Assembly (NCBI GenBank): GCA_016713245.1 | Contig: JADJPM010000001.1 | Location: forward strand, 248,001 to 312,000 | Reading direction: 5' to 3' | From: Verrucomicrobiaceae bacterium | GTDB lineage: Bacteria > Verrucomicrobiota > Verrucomicrobiia > Verrucomicrobiales > Verrucomicrobiaceae | DNA: 64,000 nt | Part shown: positions 58,542-64,000 of the stretch, piece by piece | How positions within the stretch are numbered: position 1 is the stretch's first letter | Layout: the number at the start of each line of letters is the position of its first letter | Notes under the pieces: generated by a model | Database searches by the model: none | What the model saw: the letters and a program-made list of their open reading frames with translations, nothing else | What the model was told of the DNA's origin: nothing | Position numbers and translations under genes: made by a program

Positions 58542-60241
58542 GTGGCCTTTCTCCGTCCCATCCTCCTTACGCTTTTCGTCACGCTGGCGATGCCTTGGCC
58601 CGATGCGCAGGCCCAGTCTTCGCTGGTGACCACCCATGCGGCGACGAATGTGGGCGATCTCTCCGTCACCCTGAACGGCGTGGTCAATCCCGGCGGAGTG
58701 AGCAACTGGGTTTTCTTTCAATACGGCACCACAACCAGTTACGGGCAGGCCATCTCGGCCGAGCCGTCCTCGATCACCGGCACCGCGAATGTGACGGTGT
58801 CCGCCGTCGTGACCGGGCTGCAACCCAACACGACCTACCACTTCCGCCTGGCAGCGGGTCCAGCAGGCATGCCAAATGTCTTCGGCGCGGACATGACCTT
58901 CACCACCGGCCCGCCGGCCACACCACCCGCTCTCGGCACACCCTTGACGGATAACATCTACACCACTCGGGCGCGGATCGAGTGCGGGGTGAGTGGCGGC
59001 AGCTCGGTGGCGACGGTATCCGTCGAGTATGGAACGACGACGAATTACGGATCCGTGGTGACTTGGCAAAACTCGACGGTGGAGATCGGCACCAGCCGCG
59101 TGAACAACCTATTCATCAGCGGGCTGCAACCTGGCACGACGTATCATTATCGTTTCAAGGCGGTCAATAACGAGGGCACCAGCTACAGTCCCGATGCGTC
59201 ATTCACCACGCTGGAGGTACCGCTACTCGTCACCGGAGCGGCGACTTCCGTGACCGATCTCGCTGCCGTGCTGAACGGCACCATCAATACCATGGGCGGC
59301 AGTTACACCATCTCCGCGCAGTATGGCACCACCACGGCCTACGGTCAGTCACGCAGTGGCAGCCATATCTCCAGCTTCATGTCCATCGTGGTGCCCTGCG
59401 AGGTGAATCCGACGAATCTGCTGCCCGCCACGACCTACCACTACCGACTCGTCGCCACGGATATTTATAACACCAGCTACTATGGGCAGAACGCCAGCTT
59501 TACCACGGCGGCAGCTACACGGCCGTTTTCGACTACGGCGAGACAACCTCTTACGGCCTCACCGCATCGCCGGGCTCGATTAGGGTGATCATTGGCGGAG
59601 GACTCGGCGGCGACCTCCTCATTGGAGGAGGCATCATCATCGGTGGTGGCAGCTCGAATGTAAATGCATCAGCCTCCGCCGCGGTGCAGCCGCAGAAGAC
59701 ATACCACTTCCGTCTGCGCCTCACGGACAGCTATGGCAACCAATTCACCGGCTCGGACGCCACCTTCACCACGCCGTCTGCGGTCGAGGCATGGCGCCAG
59801 CAGCACTTTGGCTCCATGACCAATACGGGCAATGCAGCCGACGACGCCAACCCGGCTGGCGATGGCATCACGAACCTCATGAAGTATGCGCTTTGGATGA
59901 ATCCCACGCAGCCAGGCACGCAACCGCCCGCCGTCGTCACCGAGGTGTCGGGCATCCGCTATCTCGGCATGAATTTCCCGCGCAATCCTTATGCGTCCGA
60001 TGTTTTCTACGAGGTGCAGGCCGCTGACAGCCCGCTCGGTCCTTGGACGACGGTCATGAGCCTCACACCGGGCGGTTTGCCCTCCGGCCCAGGTTTTGTG
60101 AGTGAGGATGTTGCATCGCTCGTCAGCGGCATTGGCAGCCAGCCGGTGATTTACAGCGATGTCATCTACGTTCGCGACACCGTGCCGCTCGGCTCAACGC
60201 CGCATCGCTTCATGCGTCTTCAGGTGCAAAGGCAGCCTTGA
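58542..60241 (+). pseudogene. secreted fibronectin-III-like repeat protein, frameshifted
   Basis: The signal peptide follows a GTG start (MAFLRPILLTLFVTLAMPWP). Three FN3-like units, each about 95 residues, follow, with (V/I)TGAATSVxDLxxxLNGxxN, QYGTTTxYG, GLQPxTTYHYR and a final SFTT. After the third unit the frame fails near 59506, where the text NASFTT runs into GGSYTAVFDYGETTSYG in another frame (59585 frame, ending 60241). About 25 residues that start a fourth unit are missing. The break falls at an ACCA repeat shared by the unit end and the following GGCGGCAG, as expected from a small deletion. The second frame carries a glycine-rich stretch and a C-terminal region with thrombospondin-type-3-like DANPAGDGITNLMKYAL, typical of secreted verrucomicrobial surface proteins. 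Confidence 0.75.
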
Positions 60242-60279
60242 ATGCCAGATCGAGGCGGCGGGTGCGTTTTGTGCGCACC

Positions 60280-61251
60280 ATGAAGCACCTTCTTGTTTTC
60301 GTTTTCCTCGTCTCCACGGCCTTCGGGCAGGATTTGACCGCGCAGAAGAAAAAGATCCGCGAAGTGGCTGCCACGAACCAGATCGACCTCCGGCTGGATC
60401 AAGCTTACGCGGGCAATGAGAACGCGAAGCAGATGGTGGATGTGTATCTGCCGAAAAAGCGGAACAGCGAGAAGCCGTTGCCGGTGATCGCTTTGATCCA
60501 CGGCGGCGGCTGGGTGAATGGCGACCGGCTGGGGTATGGTGCGCAGGCCATTCAACTCGCCCGCACCGACGACTACGCGGCGGTCACGGTGGGCTATCGC
60601 CTCACCAAAGAAGCCTCCTGGCCTGCCCAGGTGCATGATTGCAAGGCTGCCATCCGCTGGATTCGTGCGCACGCGAAGGAGTTGAACCTCAATGCGGACA
60701 AGATCGCCGTGTGGGGCAGTTCGGCAGGTGGGCATCTCTCGTCGCTGCTTGGCACGAGCGGCGATGTGAAGGAGTTGGAAGGCAACTTGGGCCCTCACAC
60801 GAGCTTCAGCAGCCGCGTGCAAGCCGTGGTGAATCTGTGCGGTCCGGAAGACTTCACGCAAGCGCTCATGTTCGACAAGGAAGGCAAACCGAACTGGAAG
60901 GATGATGCCGTGAGCGGCCTGCTCGGCGGCAGCGCTCAAGAAAAGACGGCTGAAGCCAAGGCGGCCTCGCCTTTGACCTATGTGAGCCAGGATGATCCGC
61001 CCTTCATCACCTTCCACGGCACGAAGGATCAACGCGTGGCTTTCCTGCATGCGAACGCAATTCATGCGGCGCTGCAAAAGGCGGGCGTGACCTCACTTTT
61101 CGTGCCGATCACCGATGGCGGTCACAGCTCCGTGAGCCATCCCGAGGTGAAGGTTCGTGGTCAGCAATTCACCGACAAGGTGCTGCGTGGACTGGAGACC
61201 CGCATCGACACCGCACCGCTCCAGGCGCTTCCCGAACAGCCGAAGAAGTAA
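60280..61251 (+). CDS. secreted alpha/beta hydrolase (esterase)
   Basis: A 323-residue protein with a signal peptide (MKHLLVFVFLVSTAFGQ) that fixes the start at 60280. Core motifs are ALIHGGGWVNGDRLG, YRLTKEASWPAQVHDCKAAI, nucleophile WGSSAGGH, TFHGTKDQRVAF (Asp region) and DGGHSS (His). It is a paralogue of the esterase at 21645 and probably deacetylates polysaccharide. Immediately downstream lies the 96-bp repeat array. Confidence 0.88.
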   Translation: MKHLLVFVFLVSTAFGQDLTAQKKKIREVAATNQIDLRLDQAYAGNENAKQMVDVYLPKKRNSEKPLPVIALIHGGGWVNGDRLGYGAQAIQLARTDDYAAVTVGYRLTKEASWPAQVHDCKAAIRWIRAHAKELNLNADKIAVWGSSAGGHLSSLLGTSGDVKELEGNLGPHTSFSSRVQAVVNLCGPEDFTQALMFDKEGKPNWKDDAVSGLLGGSAQEKTAEAKAASPLTYVSQDDPPFITFHGTKDQRVAFLHANAIHAALQKAGVTSLFVPITDGGHSSVSHPEVKVRGQQFTDKVLRGLETRIDTAPLQALPEQPKK

Positions 61252-61254
61252 CTC

Positions 61255-61819
61255 CGTAGCGGCGAGCGTCAGCACGCCGAAAGGGCGTGCGATGCCCAAG
61301 AGACACTCGTTTCGGAAAACGCACGTTTTCCACTACAGCATAAGCCTCCCCGTAGCGGCGGGCGTCAGCACGCCGAAAGGGCAAGCGACGCGCAAGAGAG
61401 GCTCGTTTCGGAAAACGCACGTTTTCCACTTCGGCATAAGCCTCCCCGTAGCGGCGGGCGTCAGCACGCCGAAAAACGCCTGCGATGCTCAAGGAACGCT
61501 CGTTTCGGAAAACGCACGTTTTCCGCTACAGCATAAGCCTCACCGTAGCAGCGGGCGTCAGCACGCCGAAAAACGCATGCGATGCCCAAGGGGCGCTCGT
61601 TTCGGAAAACGCACGTTTTCCGCTACAGCATAAGCCTCACCGTAGCAGCGGGCGTCAGCACGCCGAAAACGCCTGCGAAGCCCAAGGGACGCTCGTTTCC
61701 GAAAACGCACGTTTTCCACTACAGCATAAGCCTTCTCGTAGCAGCGGGCGTCAGCACGCCGAAAGCGCATGCGATGTGCAAGAGATGTTCGTTTCGGAAA
61801 ACGCACGTTTTCCACTACG
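61255..61819. repeat. six-unit 96-97 bp tandem repeat array with a hairpin in each unit
   Basis: Units begin at 61255, 61351, 61447, 61544, 61641 and 61737 (CGTAGCRGCGRGCGTCAGCACGCCG). Periods are 96, 96, 97, 97 and 96 bp; the last unit is cut near 61819. Each unit has a variable 27-28 bp middle, then TCGTTTCGGAAAACGCACGTTTTCCRCTACAGCATAAGCCT-type sequence with a perfect GGAAAACG-CA-CGTTTTCC stem (for example 61314-61331; unit 5 has one change). The array lies wholly between the esterase stop and the rhomboid-like stop. It fills 563 bp. It is not a CRISPR: the variable middle is similar between units. The TAG stop of the rhomboid-like gene is formed by the last unit. Confidence 0.92.
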
Positions 61820-62600
61820 CGGAGCGTTTCGAGCGGCAGTCAGAACAGATCTCGTCACCGCTATCGAGCACGCGGAAGTCGAGCTGAGGATGGTCGATCT
61901 CGGTCTTTTTGCACACGCTGCATTGATGGAAGAAGGTTCCTGATGAAGGACCGGCCTCCTGGAAACGGGCGCGACGATCGGTGACCTTGGCGGCGTGCAG
62001 CCTTTCGCTGATGAGACCGGGAAGGAAGGCCACGAGGTAGTTTAGGTGCCCGCAAAGCACTGGCAGCAGCAGCACGGGCTGCTGCACCACGCCGAGCAAG
62101 GTCATGCCAGCGGCGATGAGGGCCAGCCATTTGATCTTCACCGGCAGGATGAAGTACACCATGATCTCCTCGTTCGGATAAAACGTGGCGAAGGCGAAGA
62201 AGAGCGACTGATAGAGGAACAGCGCTTCCGCCGGCCAGCCGAAGAGGAGGTTTCCGGCGGTCACGGCCACCATCCAGGTGAGGATGTAAAGATTCACGCG
62301 AAAGGGCGTCCACGCCGCCTCCAACCCGCGGCCGATCCACATCATGATGAGCGTGCCAAACACGGCCCAGAGGATGGAAGTGCTGCGAGGGATGAACACA
62401 TGCGTCACCAGCCGCCACACCTGGCCCTGCATCACGCGATCCATGTCGAGTGACAGCATATCTTCATAGCCGAGGGCGGACTCTTTGCTCATCATCAGCA
62501 TCAGCACGAGCACGCCGAGCTGGAAGATGCCGATGACCTGCACGAGGCCGGGAATGGCGAAGCGGCCGAGCTTGGATTCGAGGGTGTCGATGAAACGCAT
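61815..62600 (-). CDS. rhomboid-like membrane protein (probable pseudoprotease) with zinc ribbon
   Basis: A 261-residue protein with about six hydrophobic segments (IPGLVQVIGIFQLGVLVLML, WRLVTHVFIP, VNLYILTWMVAVTAGNLLFGW, then ALFLYQSLFFAFATF, MVYFILPVKIKWLALIAAG, and VLLLPVLCGHLNYLVAFL). Layout and PVKIKWLAL match rhomboid/Derlin-type folds. The catalytic GxSG is missing (the corresponding site reads LYQSLF), so proteolysis is unlikely. The C-terminal ~45 residues carry two Cys pairs (CSVCKK ... CSDCR), a small zinc ribbon. The start MRFIDTLES at 62600 follows the Cys/His-poor upstream frame. Its stop lies in the tandem array. Confidence 0.8.
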   Translation of the reverse strand: MRFIDTLESKLGRFAIPGLVQVIGIFQLGVLVLMLMMSKESALGYEDMLSLDMDRVMQGQVWRLVTHVFIPRSTSILWAVFGTLIMMWIGRGLEAAWTPFRVNLYILTWMVAVTAGNLLFGWPAEALFLYQSLFFAFATFYPNEEIMVYFILPVKIKWLALIAAGMTLLGVVQQPVLLLPVLCGHLNYLVAFLPGLISERLHAAKVTDRRARFQEAGPSSGTFFHQCSVCKKTEIDHPQLDFRVLDSGDEICSDCRSKRSA

Positions 62601-62646
62601 GAGGGAGGGCGATGATGGATGCCGCGGCAGCTTTCGCGAGTGCCAT

Positions 62647-64000
62647 TCACACAAAAAATGCCGTCACAAGGGCCGCCAGCGCCAACCAGTCGCGAGTGCC
62701 GAGGTGGTCGCTGCTGCCGGTGAAGCGCAGCATCTTGAACAAAGCGCCCGTGGGGCATCCAAACCGGCAGTAGGCCAAAGGCGTGACGAGCGACCACACG
62801 AGTCCGATGAGCGCGATGACGAGGCTGGCCATGCCGGCGACACGGAAGAGGTAGGCATCAAAAGGCTCCACCTGATTTAAATCGAGCCCAACGGCCCACA
62901 CGACGCTCACAAACACCACGAGCAGCAAAACGAAGGGCAGCGCACTCAAAAGCCCGTCGAGCCGTTTCGAGGGCGACCACTGCCAGCGAAGCCGTTTCGC
63001 CAAAAGCTGCTGCAAGGCACCATGCGGGCAGATGTGATGGCAGTAGAGCTGCTTCGAGGTGAACACAGGACCGAGCAAAGCCACCGCCGCCAGAGCGACA
63101 AGGCCGATGGCATTTCGCCATGGCACCCCACCGGCAGCCCAGCCGGCCATGAGACCCTGCGAAAGCATCTCGCCGGACACAAAACCACCGTAAACGACCA
63201 GCAGCACATGATGCGCATGCCGACACCAGGCGAGGCCGCGCAGCCGCGTGAAGGCCATCACGAGGGCGGAAAGGATCACGGCGAGATGACCCGCATCCTG
63301 CCAGCGCCAGCGAATGCGCTGCCACCACGCGGCGCGGTCCGCTTTCTCATTCAAAAAGGCCAGCGCCCGCACTCGCACGCCTTCTGCCACGCCCCAGCTC
63401 GTCTGCGTGGCACCGGACACACCTTCCACGCCCGCTTGATCGAAGTCGATGCCTGCGATGGCCTCCATCGTCATGCCGTCAAAGGTCTTCAAGAAGGCCG
63501 GATCGCCCGTGACATAGGCGGTGTAGGCTTCCGTGTCGTAAGTTTTGCGCAGCGCCATCGAGCGAAGCGTCTTGCCCTCGGCATCAAGGAGCAAAAGAGA
63601 GTCGCTCGGGCCTTTGTAACCCACCACGCCTTCGCTCGCGGGCGCGGTGCGGATAGCGATGGCGATCACGTTTTGCTTCTCATCGAGCACTTCCCATCGT
63701 GGTGCCTCGCCACGCAGGGCTTTCGCTTTGGGTTCGAGCTTGGATACTTCATCGAGCGTGAGCTCTTGAGGAAAGCGCAGCGACTTCGTGGCGCTCTTGC
63801 CCATACGTCGCAGCACACCTTCGGCGATGGCGCTGCTCGTCAAGGTGGCACCCGAGACCGCCTGCGGCTGCATCGCGGTGAGCTCCGCAGCCTTCTTCTG
63901 ATAAAACTGGCCGAAGAACTCCCGGTGTCGGATGACCTCGGCGAGGTGATCCGTCGTGTCGCCGCTGCGCAACACGCGGAGGCCGAGGATGCGGCGATTG
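62647..64000 (-). CDS. NosR/NirI-like FMN-binding, 4Fe-4S membrane protein (5' end outside window)
   Basis: Partial protein, at least 450 residues; the frame is open to the right edge. Two FMN-binding domains with covalent-flavin motifs are visible, VSGATLTSSAI and GVSGATQTSWGV, as in NqrC/RnfG and NosR. Six or more membrane helices follow, with two cytoplasmic CxxxCP iron-sulfur loops, CHHICPHGALQQLL and CRFGCPTGALFKML. The usual C-terminal ferredoxin domain is missing. It ends 46 bp upstream of the rhomboid-like gene on the same strand. Role: transmembrane electron transfer from the quinol or NADH pool to exported or periplasmic flavo- or copper proteins. The exact partner is not visible. 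Confidence 0.85.
   Translation of the reverse strand, partial: NRRILGLRVLRSGDTTDHLAEVIRHREFFGQFYQKKAAELTAMQPQAVSGATLTSSAIAEGVLRRMGKSATKSLRFPQELTLDEVSKLEPKAKALRGEAPRWEVLDEKQNVIAIAIRTAPASEGVVGYKGPSDSLLLLDAEGKTLRSMALRKTYDTEAYTAYVTGDPAFLKTFDGMTMEAIAGIDFDQAGVEGVSGATQTSWGVAEGVRVRALAFLNEKADRAAWWQRIRWRWQDAGHLAVILSALVMAFTRLRGLAWCRHAHHVLLVVYGGFVSGEMLSQGLMAGWAAGGVPWRNAIGLVALAAVALLGPVFTSKQLYCHHICPHGALQQLLAKRLRWQWSPSKRLDGLLSALPFVLLLVVFVSVVWAVGLDLNQVEPFDAYLFRVAGMASLVIALIGLVWSLVTPLAYCRFGCPTGALFKMLRFTGSSDHLGTRDWLALAALVTAFFV

Noticed and set aside
56351..58705. Antisense frame of about 784 codons across two genes
   Set aside because: It spans the boundary of the ceramidase-like and toroid genes, each with its own signal peptide, and has no recognisable domain.
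61255..61819. CRISPR array
   Set aside because: Units are 96-97 bp, with conserved parts far longer than CRISPR repeats and middle parts similar to each other; no cas genes.
61157..61943. Open frames reading through the 96-bp array (SFRKTHVFHYSI-type peptide repeats)
   Set aside because: The unit period changes between 96 and 97, so no single frame covers all units; several strands and frames are open at once and no start or domain is seen. I treat it as DNA repeat.

Overview
The window looks like a chromosomal segment of a GC-rich member of the Planctomycetes-Verrucomicrobia-Chlamydiae superphylum, most likely a Verrucomicrobiaceae-type heterotroph. This rests on protein families rather than on a marker gene. 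It has DUF1501, DUF1552 and DUF1592-type cytochrome-c proteins, ThuA-like secreted proteins, Tat-exported Gfo/Idh/MocA oxidoreductases, DUF4838 and GH67-like proteins, several small secreted esterases, a ceramidase-like hydrolase and an SHD1-domain protein. Housekeeping genes (mfd, lysA, rnhB with yraN, fabG, tRNA-Asp) are interspersed.

Layout. 1-5.7 kb is an eroded accessory region. It holds a frameshifted DUF4838 tail, gene remnants, a large HD plus HSP90-type ATPase protein, a sialidase remnant and a near-perfect 25-bp-arm hairpin. 5.8-18.8 kb is a secreted polymer-degradation region. An ECF sigma/anti-sigma pair heads a leftward run: GH67-like protein, DUF1552, GxxExxY nuclease-like protein, DUF1592. 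The GxxExxY gene is framed by two copies of one hairpin element and splits the usual DUF1552/DUF1592 pair. 18.8-28.3 kb carries lysA, a membrane protein, an esterase, an oxidoreductase and mfd. 28.3-36.1 kb carries a DUF1501 protein, tRNA-Asp, a TPR membrane protein, a radical SAM/UbiC-like gene pair, an M14 peptidase and a glycosyltransferase. 36.3-44 kb holds mixed envelope genes, rnhB/yraN, an AAA ATPase with palindromic sites upstream, fabG, an M50 protease and two ThuA-like proteins.

44.2-53.1 kb is a type II secretion operon, gspE-F-G-H-I-J-K-L-M plus a GspC/PilP-like last gene, with no secretin gene in the window. It could export the many signal-peptide-bearing hydrolases around it, but that is inference. 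53.2-54.4 kb is a less GC-rich island with a SUKH (SMI1/KNR4) immunity-like gene. 54.5-64 kb returns to secreted catabolic proteins. It also has a frameshifted fibronectin-III-like surface protein, a six-unit 96-97 bp tandem array, a rhomboid-like pseudoprotease and a partial FMN-binding/4Fe-4S membrane protein.

The most unusual feature at window scale is a set of short-word inverted repeats. Several different families occur, and some lie inside protein-coding 5' ends: the leaders of at least four type II pseudopilins and the signal peptide of the DUF1592 protein. The best candidates for something undescribed are the HD-HSP90 protein, the hairpin-framed GxxExxY cassette, the repeat-built prepilin leaders and the 96-bp hairpin array.
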